Source: Cyprinodon diabolis (lineage: Eukaryota; Chordata; Actinopteri; Cyprinodontiformes; Cyprinodontidae). From it: 64,000 nt of DNA. The notes beneath the pieces were generated by a model. That model was not told the origin of the DNA. It did not search any database and saw only the letters and a list, made by a program, of their open reading frames with translations. The stretch is from NCBI GenBank assembly GCA_030533445.1, contig CM060070.1, forward strand, positions 37,772,501 to 37,836,500. The letters are read 5' to 3'. The number at the start of each line of letters is the position of its first letter. Position 1 is the stretch's first letter. The translations under genes and the position numbers were made by a program. Positions 44,684 through 54,253 of this stretch are shown here, piece after piece.

Positions 44684-45209
44684 ACCATAAAGGTTGATTT
44701 ATACTCAGAAACCAGGTCGTCTGCGTTTGTGTCGCAGCTAAAGCAGATATTCCCCCGCCCCTTCTGCAGACACTCTGCTACACCTCTCCAAAATTGTAGG
44801 TGACTGCAGACAATGCCGCAGACAGGAGGCCTCTGATTGGTCAAATCTACATCCGCTCTTCACTATCAGTATTTCCTGTTTGGTACCTTATCGGCTTGTT
44901 TTGTTTGTATGACCGCCATTGTGAAAAACTACTCGTGAAGATGGACCAGCTAGACGAGCGAGGTGCGCAAGAACATTGGGACCCTTTTTCCAACTGGATC
45001 CCCGCTTTTTTTCACCCTCATGTCCCTCCGTTGTCACATAAACTTGCCCCCACTTCCTCACCGCCTCAGCCGTATCTAGACCCACAGCTAGTTGGTGGAA
45101 TAACATAGCGCAGACCATGATTCAATGTCAATAAATCAAAATTATCTGCGACAAGCTCACTGCGACACACTGCTGTGGGAGGATAACCAGCCATTAACAG
45201 CCAAAAATA
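44684..45209 (+). mobile_element. Harbinger-like interspersed repeat (copy 1)
   Basis: Starts near AAGGTTGATTTATACTC and ends GGATAACCAGCCATTAA. The whole 520 bp recurs in opposite orientation at 63580-64000 with many substitutions. The GGTTGATTTATAC-type end and the TTAA at both borders suggest a PIF/Harbinger-like non-autonomous element, but a clean TIR is not visible. Short frames have no domain. Confidence 0.5.
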
Positions 45210-45327
45210 CTGCAGGAGCAAAGAGATGTTTTTTTGATTCCCTTTATTATATTTCAAAGGACCTGGATATTGTCATAATTTCACCAACTGTCCGCTGTAA
45301 GCTTTTCTTTTAAAAAAATTGTTTCAG

Positions 45328-47747
45328 TTAAACCATTCTAAGCAAGTGTCAAGACTGCCTCCCACTTTATACAGAGCCAATATTTCGCTCATTCCTAAAC
45401 CTAGCCGGGATCCAGAGGTTGTTTCATCCTACCGCTCAATCTCGTTGTTACCTCTAGAAACCAAAATTCTTGGGAAAATTCTAGCCAATAGACTCAAAGA
45501 ACACATTGGTTTAATCGTCCACCCGGATCAGACTGGCTTTACGCCAGGTAGGCATATGTTTTTTAACCTGCGGCGTCTTTTCAATATTCTATATTCAAAT
45601 CATTCAAATGAGTCCATTGTTATTTCGTTAGACGCACAACGTGCATTTGACCAAGTAGAATGGCCTTATATGATGTATGCTCTCAAAAAATTTGGTTTTG
45701 GACCCATGTTTACAGAATGGATTGAAATAATTTATTCACACCCAACTGCTTCCATCATTACTAATCAGAATATCTCCTGTCCCTTTGCTATTCATTGCGG
45801 TACACGTCAAGGCTGCCCCCTCTCCCCATTTCTCTTCTCAGTCATCATGGAACCTCTGGCCGCCAGCATAAGACAAAACCCCTCAATTTCCCCTATTGAG
45901 ATATTTAATTGTAAGCATCATATTTCGCTGTATGCGGATGATATACTTTTGTATGTCTCTAACCCACGTAAATCGCTGTCTCCTCTTTTGACACTGATCA
46001 ACAGTTTTGGCAATTTCTCAGGTTTCTCTATTAATTGGGACAAAAGTGAGCTAATGCCGCTTACCACAGATGCTGATTTGGTATATTTGACATCCACATC
46101 ATTTAAGATAGCTTATGAATCCTTTACATATTTGGGCGTGTTGGTAACGGAAAAAAACAGAAGATCTTTTAAGGCTGAATTGGCAAAGTAAAATTCTTCA
46201 ACTCAAGCAGAATATTGATTTCTGGAGGACGCTCCCACTATCTATGGCCGGTAGGATCAACGCCATTAAAATGGTGGTATTACCGCGTTTCCTTCATTTA
46301 TTTCAATCTGTCCCATGTTTTATAGGTGTATCCTTCTTCAGACAATTCAATTCTATTATTATTTCCTTTATTTGGGGCTATAAAAGAGTCAGAATTTCCA
46401 AAAAACACTTATGTAAGCCGGGAATGGATGGTGGGTTGTCCTTACCCGATTTTAACCAATATTACTGGGCTTGCCATTTATACATCCTGGCGTGGTGGAA
46501 GAGGGGCCCACTCTCATCTGACGTGACCTGTCCTACCTGGTTATCCTTAGAGCGTCTGCATTGTTGTAATACGTCTCTACCTGCCCTCCTAAACAGCCCC
46601 ATTAAAGTCAGTAAAACATTCTATACCAATAATTTTGTCATTGGCCATACTATCAGAATCTGGAATCAGATACAAAAATTTATAAAAGCTCTGGAGGTTT
46701 ACTTTGACACTCCGATCTGTAAAAATCACTCCTTTGCGCCAGGTCTCAGTCACGCTGTCTTTCGGATGTGGAGAATGAAGGGCATTAATGTGATAGGTGA
46801 TCTATATATTAATGGAACTTTTGCATCTTTTGCACAGTTACGCTCTGAGTATAATCTTCCCCCGTCGAGTTTTTTCCGTTATCTGCAGGTACGGGACTAT
46901 ATTAGGAAAAATTTATCGGATTTTGGAACTTTAACAAAACATGAAACCCTAGAGGAAATAAATAAATTTGATCCTGTCAGTCGGGGGGCAGTGTCTCACT
47001 TTTATAAGATCTTTAACAATACCAGGATTAAACACGACCAGGATTAAAAAGGCATGGGAGGATGAGTTGGGGCAACAGTTATCTGAAGATTTGTGGGAGG
47101 AGGGTTTGAAAAGTATTCAATATTGTTCAGTCAATGTCAGACACCATCTCATACAGTTCAAAACTATACATAGGCTCCATTATTCGAGGGAGAAACTGAG
47201 CACGTTCTTTCCTAGTGTGTCTCCAATTTGTAATCGTTGTCGGGTTGCTATTGGTAACCTGACGCACTCCTTCTGGTCATGTGTTCAGCTGCACTCATTC
47301 TGGAAGAAAATTTTTCATTTTTTTTCAGCAGCTTTCGGAAAAAGATGGGATCCAGATCCTCTTATTGCCATCATCGGGGTCTCCAGTGCTTTGCAACCAG
47401 CCACTAAAAGTGAGAAAATGGCTGTCGTGTTTGGTTCGGTGATTGCTAAAAGATTGATTTTGAGATTTTGGAAGAAAGACTCTGTGCCCACATTTGATTT
47501 GTGGTTTGGAGAACTAGCAAATACTCTGCATCTGGAAAGACTGAGACACTATAACGAAGATAAGGGTGATGTGTTTGAGAAAGTATGGGACCCTGTACTA
47601 AAATTCCTTCAAACAAAAGTGATTACGACTGACTCGTCACTACTTGATACTCTGTATAACTTTCCTTTTTTTTCATGCTTGTGGAATGCTTCGGATCAAT
47701 GTATGGTGTTTTCGTCATGTTGTTTTGACTGTGAAAGTGTTCTATGA
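45328..47747 (+). pseudogene. L1/Tx1-type ORF2 C-terminal half, two frameshifts
   Basis: Segment 1 (to 46191) is the RT: ISLIPKPSRDPEVVSSYRSI, motif A VISLDAQRAFDQVEWPYM, motif B GTRQGCPLSPFLFSVIMEPL, motif C HISLYADDILLYVSN. Segment 2 (46193-47047) holds MAGRINAIKMVVLPRFLHLF and the long region after RT. Segment 3 (about 47035-47747) has the terminal Cys/His motif CNRCRVAIGNLTHSFWSC. Frame changes occur near 46190 and 47030, the latter at a local duplication (ACCAGGATTAAA). The endonuclease and ORF1 are missing. L1 clade versus Tx1 subgroup is not resolved. Confidence 0.9.
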
Positions 47748-47850
47748 TGTGCTGTTCTGGGAGGGCAAGGGAAGAGTGGGATTTGTTCTTTGATAATAAT
47801 TTTTGTATATTCATCTGGAAAATTTAATAAAAAAAAAAAAATAAATAAAT
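45328..47850 (+). mobile_element. L1/Tx1-type LINE, 5'-truncated, 12-bp TSD
   Basis: AAATTGTTTCAG is present directly before the element (45316-45327) and directly after its A-rich tail (47851-47862). The body encodes the RT and C-terminal part of an L1-type ORF2 and ends AATAAAAAAAAAAAATAAATAA. These are the marks of target-primed reverse transcription with 5' truncation. Confidence 0.93.
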
Positions 47851-47862
47851 AAATTGTTTCAG

Positions 47863-48514
47863 CTGAAGTAATCTTCTTGCTCCTTAAATGTTTACACTGA
47901 CTCCACTGATCTCTAATCGAGCTCTACTCCCTCTTTTTCAGACTGATATGCTGTGCACATGGCATAAGTCAGTCTTGTTGTTCAGGCTACGTTTCCAGAG
48001 CCTTTGGAAGAGAGACAGGCCCACAGCATTACAGATCTCCACTGTACTTAACAGTGGATATAAGAAATATCCAGACCTCTTTGGGTTTTTTTTTAAACCC
48101 AATGAAAGTCTTTTGAAAGGGTCTTGGCTAAAAAGACCAAAGGAAGCAGCTCTAGGTTTAATGTAGTATCTCTTCCAAACTAGCAGTTAGGATAGTATTT
48201 AAAGGAGCATTGCATATTTTTAAAGGTTAAATATAGATACCTTTATCCTTTCCAAACAATCAATTGCCTGACGTGTGTAATACGTTTTTCTGTACTTAAT
48301 GCAGCTGTCTCTATAGGCGCCATTTAGTCATTTTAATTAGATTCTGGATTGTTTTCTCTGGTCGTGCTCGTGAGCCTGATGTGCTGCGAGCTCTCGTTGA
48401 TCTTTTAATTCATTGAGTTTGGCCTGTTAGGATATTTATCATTGATGATGTGTGAGTTTATCACATCTTAATATTAGCTGTCTGTTGCATGTCAGAACTG
48501 ATGTTTTCCCCAAT
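47863..48514. other. No gene recognised
   Basis: Short frames only; nothing supportable. The last bases (48515-48519, AGTTT) are the left TSD of the next LTR. Confidence 0.5.
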
Positions 48515-49327
48515 AGTTTTGTCATGATTTTATCAAGAGCTCTGACCCACATGCAGAGAAACCGATACAGAGAGACCAGGGAAAAAGTTTAACAGGTTTA
48601 TTGAGAAGCTTGTGGAGATTCCAGTGTTAATCTGAACACTGCTCAACCAGAACTGAAAGGTGAGGGGACGACACTGCGGTGAGTTCAGGTTCAGTGGGAA
48701 AATTGATTCTCGAACTTGAAGAGGAGAAAAGGTTTGCAGACTTACGTTTCCTGAAAAGTGGTTGACTCTTTGACTCCAGTCGATGTGGGGTGTTCCAGTG
48801 TTTGTCTCATTCGGTGGAGGGCGGACAGGGTTTACCCAGAATACGGTTGTTTGTAGGAGAACGGAGAAACTGACTGCCACTCAGATTTCCTGTTGTACTT
48901 GAACGGACTGTGGTGCAGATGAATCCCTTGCTCAGTGTGAAACTCAAACGATCCCTTGGAGGAAAATGGATCCAAACTTCCTGTTTGAATCCCCAGCTCA
49001 GTTTAAAGCTCAGTTGATCCTTCCAGGGAGAGAAGGTCCGAAACACCCAGTTTGCAGGATGACTTCCTGCCGAGAGGCAAAGAGAAAAATAGCAAGATTA
49101 AAACTCAGGTTCACAAAAAACTCAGTTTGACTCAGCAAAACTCAGCTTGGCTAGAGTGCCCAAAACTGGCAAACACTCTGGCGTCGAGGTAGTGGCAGTC
49201 AGCAGCTTAAGAGCACTCCGTTAATGAGGTAACGCTTTGCAGGTGTGTGAGGAGGTGAATCAGAACCAGGCGTCACCTGGTGGAGGAAGGAAGACAAACA
49301 AACAAAAACACAGACCACACAGACAGG

Positions 49328-49710
49328 CAACCTATTCTCATTATGAGTGCGTATGAAATCGTACGAAAAGTTATGCACCGTAATTTTGTACGTTTTGGAT
49401 GTTTTTTTCGTCGTATGCTCATGCGCATCTGACGCACCATTCACGAATATAGAATTTAAATTACAATTAGCCCTAACCCTGATCCTAACCCTAAGATATA
49501 AAACAGCAAGCAACGTAGTTAGAGACATGAATAAGTGATGATTGCACTGTTTTTCCCATTTTTACATCCGTCCGCAGATCTGCTTTTTTGTTCTGTCTGC
49601 CAGCGCATGCGCACTGATGTGGTTTTTTGAGGAAAAACATCCAAAACGTACGAAATAGTGTGCATAACTTTTCGTACAATTTCATATGCACTGATAATGA
49701 GAATATGTTG
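49328..49710. mobile_element. MITE with about 80-bp TIRs and 7-bp TSD
   Basis: The left arm CAACCTATTCTCATTATGAG and the right arm, inverted CAACATATTCTCATTATCAG, agree over about 80 bp, including TACGAAAAGTTATGCAC and GTACGTTTTGGATG. AGACAGG is repeated on each side (49321-49327, 49711-49717). The centre contains telomere-like CCCTAACCCTGATCCTAACC. I recognise this layout in fish repeats but cannot assign the superfamily. Confidence 0.85.
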
Positions 49711-49726
49711 AGACAGGAGTCCTAAC

Positions 49727-50017
49727 TGTTAGGATCCGGGGCTTTGCCCACCAGAGGGCACCATGGATCCATGCCTGGGGAGCTTGGACTCAGCATGGAC
49801 AGCTGTTTTCCATTCTGCTGATTAAGGAAGCTTTCCCTATATAAGCTGAGTGTGACCTCCCCTCTGAGCTGGATCGTTGTTCTTTCTGTGCCACCATGCC
49901 TGTCTGAACCTCAGAACCTGCAGGTCCCTGTGGTTTCCAATAAATATTGGACGTTTTAATCCTCCCTCTGTGTCTGTGAGTCTGCATTTGGGCTAGTAAA
50001 ACCATTGCATCATGACA
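49727..50017 (+). repeat. 5' LTR of the miniature element
   Basis: TGTTAGGATCCGGGGC...CATCATGACA. TATATAAG at 49838-49845, candidate transcription start at 49868, poly(A) signal AATAAA at 49939-49944, and a CTCF-like CCACCAGAGGGCACC at 49748-49762. Confidence 0.95.
49838..49878 (+). promoter_or_regulatory. LTR promoter and self-primer
   Basis: TATATAAG (49838-49845) is followed 30 bp downstream by GCTGGATCGTT (49868-49878), which is exactly complementary over 11 nt to AACGATCCAGC at 50019-50029. Spacing from TATA fits a transcript that begins with the primer sequence. Confidence 0.75.
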
Positions 50018-50340
50018 GAACGATCCAGCCAACAGACTAGCCCAGCAGACTCCTTCTACACGCTCCTGGAGAGCCCGCTCTGTGCCGTCTGGAGACCCCT
50101 GAGCCCGCTCTGTGCCGCCTGGAGACCCCTGAGCCCGCTCTGTGCCGTCTGGAGACCCCTGAGCCTGCTCTGCGTCTTCCAGAGACTCCGGATGTGGAGC
50201 CACAATCTTTGGTTCCCTCTGTTCCTGAGGTGGAGCCACAATCGGTGGTTCCCTCTGTTCCTGAGGTGGAGCCACAGTCGGTGGCTTTCTCTGTTCCGGA
50301 TGCGGAGCCGCAGTCGGCGGCTTCCTCTGCTCTGGACGTG
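50012..50340 (+). CDS. Miniature-element reading frame: gag-like start and Pro-rich repeats
   Basis: An ATG in the LTR end (50012) starts MTERSSQQTSPADSFYTLLE, the counterpart of the MTEHSGHSQNPADHLR start of the gypsy Gag. After about 20 residues this frame turns to Cys/Trp-rich sequence (to 50422), while another plus frame carries ordered repeats (three of ETPEPALCRL, then three of VPSVPEVEPQS type) up to a stop near 50348. Such Pro/Glu-rich repeats resemble tails of some fish gypsy polyproteins. I infer that a deletion joined the gag start to pol-tail sequence. Whether anything is translated is unknown. Confidence 0.4.
50019..50029 (+). promoter_or_regulatory. Self-priming primer-binding site of the miniature element
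   Basis: AACGATCCAGC, one G after the LTR end, the exact complement of 49868-49878. The single-base spacing equals that in the gypsy element at 11989-11999. Confidence 0.8.
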
Positions 50341-50637
50341 GAGCCGTAGTGGGCGTACCTGTTTGAGCCTGTTGCAGAGCAGCGGGAGCGGAGACGGCGT
50401 CCGTCTCGGGGCTTCTTGCTGAAGCGGAGACAGTGTTTCTCCCGGTGCTTCCTGCTGAAGCGGAGGTGACGTCCTCCTCCAAGGCCCCTGCAGCTTCTGA
50501 GACTCTGCTCTGCTGCCGGTTCCATGGCCGGCCACCTGAGACTCTTCCTGGCATTCCTGGTTCGCCCTTCAGCCCTCCATGGGCGAGTTGTTTTTTTTTC
50601 TTTGGGGCGTCTGGAATCCGCCCTTGAGGGGGGGTAC

Positions 50638-50917
50638 TGTTAGGATCCGGGGCTTTGCCCACCAGAGGGCGCCATGGATCCATGCCTAGGGAGCTTGGAC
50701 TCAGCATGGACAGCTGTTTTCCATTCTGCTGATTAAATATATAAGCTGAGTGTGACCTCCCCTCTGAGCTGGATCGTTGTCCTTTCTGTGCCACCATGCC
50801 TGTCTGAACCTGAGAACCTGCAGAACCCTGTGGTTTCCAATAAATACTGGACCTTTTAATCCTCCCTCTGTGTCTGTGAGTCTGCATTTGGGCTAGTAAA
50901 ACCATTGCATCATGACA
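50638..50917 (+). repeat. 3' LTR of the miniature element
   Basis: Aligns with 49727-50017; it lacks 11 bp just before the TATA region, leaving ATTAAATATATAAGC. CTCF-like CCACCAGAGGGCGCC is at 50659-50673. Confidence 0.95.
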
Positions 50918-51450
50918 CTAACAAGTTTTTCTAATTAAGACCGTTCCTCTGTCAGGAGATACAGTTATAGTCTTCATTCTGTACGTGGCAAAGATTTGGG
51001 AATGGAATCAGAGCGGCATCCTTCAGCTAAGAATAAAGTGTAATATTTTGATAAGGCTGGAGCCATGGATGTCTCCTCATCTGCTAACATGTATGATGTA
51101 ATGATGTGGCACACTGGAGATGTATAAAATGCCTCTTTAACTGTTAATTGTGGCCACTTCCCAAGAAGTGAGCCCAGAGGTGAGCAGCTGCCCTCTGTAA
51201 CTCTAAGCAGCTTCTCTGATCTGAGTAAGATTACAATTTCTATTAGAATCTGTTGTCACCTCTCATATTTATTTAATACATATCAGTTATGAAGTGTTAT
51301 TTAAAGAGTTTGTCCCGAGTGATCTCTTTTCAGGAAAAAGAACCGGAGAGATAAAGCTTCAAGGTGCAGAAACCAAGTGCCTATCTTTAACAGTCATAAA
51401 CCATGATGATAATTTTTGACATTGGGGAACCAATGTCCATGCTTTATATT

Positions 51451-51560
51451 AAACATTACATTGTGTTAAGAGAATTAAGGTTTTCCTGCAGACTGTCAAG
51501 CTTTTGCAACCCTTACCAAGCCCAAGACAGTTACCCCATTTACACTACCCTTTTGAAACC
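51451..51560. repeat. 110-bp repeat, inverted copy at 63050-63159
   Basis: AAACATTACATTGTGTTAAG...TTACACTACCCTTTTGAAACC recurs on the opposite strand at 63050-63159 with few differences. It is probably the end of an uncharacterised DNA element. The adjacent CCGTGCCGAG...CGGACCGTGCC (51560-51650) may be part of it. Confidence 0.6.
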
Positions 51561-53497
51561 GTGCCGAGAGCGGTCCAAGCACGGCAACCGACATAACTGC
51601 TGAGTATAAATGGCATGCAAACTTAACCGGACCGTGCCAGACACAAGATACTGTTAATATTCATGTATTTTCTCATATGCTCATTACATTTTCATTGCCA
51701 AATTATGACCAAAAGTCATTTAATGGGAATCCTCCTGTCTTTTAGCTTCTAAGCTCACTCCAAGAAGCCTTAGAATCAAATAAATTAAGATTATTGATTT
51801 CTGATTAAATCATATGATAAAATATTATGTAGCCAAATACTGTTTTATTCACCTCTTGAATTCACATGGGTTGGAACACATGCCAATTGCTTTAAATTAG
51901 TTAAAAACTAACTTGATCACATTACAAATTCTATAATTTTTCCAATTTTTCAGCATTTGATTATGTAATTCGGTTTGTTTAAACTGAATCAATTCACACC
52001 AAATATCATGAATTGTGCTTCTGTACAATAATTTATGTTAATATGTCTGCATAGAAAATAAACTAGAAGAAAAGTCTGACTTGTACTTTAATAGTGCAGT
52101 CAGGCGCAGGCGAAGGACAACAAGGTGTTTTGTCTCCACACAGAAAAATCAGGTGACCTCAAGAAATGTATGGCTATCTAATTAATTTAAAGGTTTTCTA
52201 GGCTTCCTGCCCGGATCCATGGTTTATGGAAAGGTAATGAGCCTTACAGGAAATAAAAGTTTTAGATATACAACTGAGATATACAGTTCTATAACATTAT
52301 ACACAGGGTTAAGGGTGGGTACTGTACAATGATGACCTTGTTTAGCTGGATGACTGCAATGCTGACAGGCACTGGCTGTTGTTTATAGGCGTAGGGGGGC
52401 TGTTGTTGAGGTCAGAACTCCAGGACACAAACTGCTGAATAAATAGCTGAAGTATGGCTTAGACCCTGAAAGGACTTAAAGGACACAGCTCTGGTAAGAC
52501 TGGACAAAACAATATGTTTTCAGTATAAAAAGTTATTAAATGCAACTTTAAACTTGAGCAAAAATATGTCCAAAAGTGTGTTATAGGTTTTGGACTAACT
52601 ATTAGGAACTCCCTACTGGAGCTTCTGATGAGCCAGTCAAGTGTGGGTAAATGTATGAATGTCTAAGATACTGCATATATTTTGGAGAGATTTTCAGCCT
52701 CTTTTGGTTTTGGCAACAGGCTTAGCCACAATCACACCAAACATGAAGACGAGCTTAGCCCCAAATGGAATAATTTATCAAACCTGTGCACCGTCTACAC
52801 CAAACCAGTGTTTTGAGGGGGTCCGTAAACAAACATTTACAAAAATTCAAAACTTTGGTTATGCAGGTCCATGGTAACTCCTTCTCTGCAACTTTATCTA
52901 AGATGTTTAGATCATTCGCCTGCCAAACTAGACAAAGAAATTTTTATTTATTTCTAGATCGTTTTTCCAGAGGACGTATTTCCGCCCAAAAATCTTTAGC
53001 TATAGACTCTCGTTAAAAGTTGTACATGCGTAGCAGCTCCTCTGCAATGCAAAAGTATAGGAGATCTCAGGGTGCAGGAGAGCTGCTTCTTGAGCTGACA
53101 GGAACTGTCGTCACAGTTACAGTGACAGGTCAGGTTGCAGAAGTTAAGTCCCTTAAAGCAAACTTACCAAGAGAGGCTGAAGGTGAAAGCATTTGGACCT
53201 GATCAGCCGAACATGAAAATTAATCAGCAGTTCAAAGACAGAGGGAGACGGTACACTCTGTCTTTTTCCAGGACCTGGTTTAGCTACAAGGCTTGGATAA
53301 CTTCATGCAGTGAGGCTAATGCTTTTTTCTTTTTCCCTGCCTCATTTTTCAACGGTCAGGATCTGACCCAGCATGGATAAAGACAGGTAGGACTGATTTA
53401 AAACACTTTTTAGAAAAGGCAAATAAGCATGGACAATGTGGGATTCACATGGTAAATAATATAACGTAGGGTACTTTTTCTATACTGTACATCCATC

Positions 53498-53832
53498 CAT
53501 TTTCTTTTGCTTATCAGTAGAATCTATCCATCCATTCATCCATCCATCTTCCTCCTCTTATCCCGGGTCGGGTCGTGGGGGTAGCAGCTTTGTACAGTGA
53601 CTGTGACAAATCCTTTTGGGTAGGGAGGCCCAGGTGTCCCTCTCCCCAGCCACTTGGGCTTGCTCCTCCAGGGGAACTCCAAGCCACTCCCAGGCCAGCA
53701 GAGAAACTTATTCCCTCCAGCGTGTCCTGGGTCTCCCCCTGGGCCCCCTCCTGGTGGGACGTGCCCGGAAACCTCACCAGGGAGATGTCAAGGAGGCATC
53801 CTAACCAGATGCCCGAGCCACCTCTACTGTAC
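53498..53832 (-). repeat. Non-LTR retrotransposon 3' end with (GGAT)n tail
   Basis: On the minus strand: GAGGTGGCTCGGGCATCTGG, a region matching the common fish LINE C-terminus (GPGGDPGHAGG-like), and a tail of GGATGGATGAATGGATGGAT near 53528-53550. I know this as a very abundant fish LINE 3' end. The clade name is not certain and the frame is broken. Confidence 0.65.
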
Positions 53833-54253
53833 TTTTTCTAGATTTTTGTTAATTTGCATTGTCTCAAGTCGGGGTAGATGTTTGACAGATCCCAGAAGTG
53901 GTTTCTTGAAGATTTAACAAAAAGGGTAATAGAAGCAAAAATCAGAAGCAAAAAATCATAACACATAGTTCCTCTTGACTAAACACATTCTCAGAAACTA
54001 CATATTTTTTTTATATTAAAAAAAATATAAAGCTGACTCATAGCTTCTCCATTATTAAACTGGCACATTACTTTTTTTTAGGTTTGTGACACCATATTGG
54101 ACCATGCAAAATACAGATTTGCCTTCACAAAGCCTCAGAAGAGCAAGATTTATATTCAAAAAGCAAACCTGTACATGAAATAATTTTTTTTATATAAAGC
54201 GTTTATATAATGTTGTTTTTTGTTGTTGGCATTCATATAAATATACTGGTGTG

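Larger units (their letters stand above)
49727..50917 (+). mobile_element. Miniature non-autonomous sushi-type LTR retrotransposon
   Basis: Two LTRs (49727-50017, 291 bp; 50638-50917, 280 bp; an 11-bp deletion accounts for the length difference) enclose only 620 bp. CTAAC is duplicated at 49722-49726 and 50918-50922. The interior has a PBS, a gag-like start codon in the LTR end, a Pro-rich repetitive stretch, and a polypurine tract (TTGAGGGGGGG, about 50626-50637). No capsid, protease, RT or integrase is present, so it must be mobilised in trans. Element length, TSD and signals are all intact. The LTRs look about 97% identical apart from the 11-bp gap. Confidence 0.93.
48520..50923 (-). mobile_element. 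Solo LTR (minus strand) split by two later insertions
   Basis: The left end is TGTCATGATTTTATC; the right end is AGTCCTAACA, read as the minus-strand start TGTTAGGACTCCTGTC. AGTTT flanks it at 48515-48519 and 50924-50928. Between these, LTR sequence is interrupted by a MITE (49328-49710, TSD AGACAGG) and by a miniature LTR element (49727-50917, TSD CTAAC). The uninterrupted LTR would be about 820 bp. It is related to the gypsy LTRs (ACCCACATGCAGA near the start; AACACTCTGGC at 49172-49182 at the self-primer position). Confidence 0.85.
50929..54253. other. Mostly unrecognised DNA with two repeat fragments
   Basis: Short frames (88 codons or fewer) without domains. Two pieces stand out and are listed separately: 51451-51560 (inverted copy at 63050-63159) and 53498-53832 (LINE 3' end). 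The final bases (54246-54253) are the TSD of the next hAT. Confidence 0.5.

Noticed and set aside
49472..49498. Telomere-like CCCTAACCC motif as an interstitial telomere
   Set aside because: Too short and degenerate, and located at the centre of a MITE; part of that element.
49790..50905. A 371-codon minus-strand frame over the miniature LTR element
   Set aside because: It spans both LTRs and the interior antisense to all recognised signals (TATA, PBS, polypurine tract). GC-rich repeat sequence keeps it open by chance.
53514..53917. Several 60-88 codon frames on both strands as a gene
   Set aside because: The stretch is the 3' end of an abundant fish non-LTR retrotransposon with a GGAT tail.
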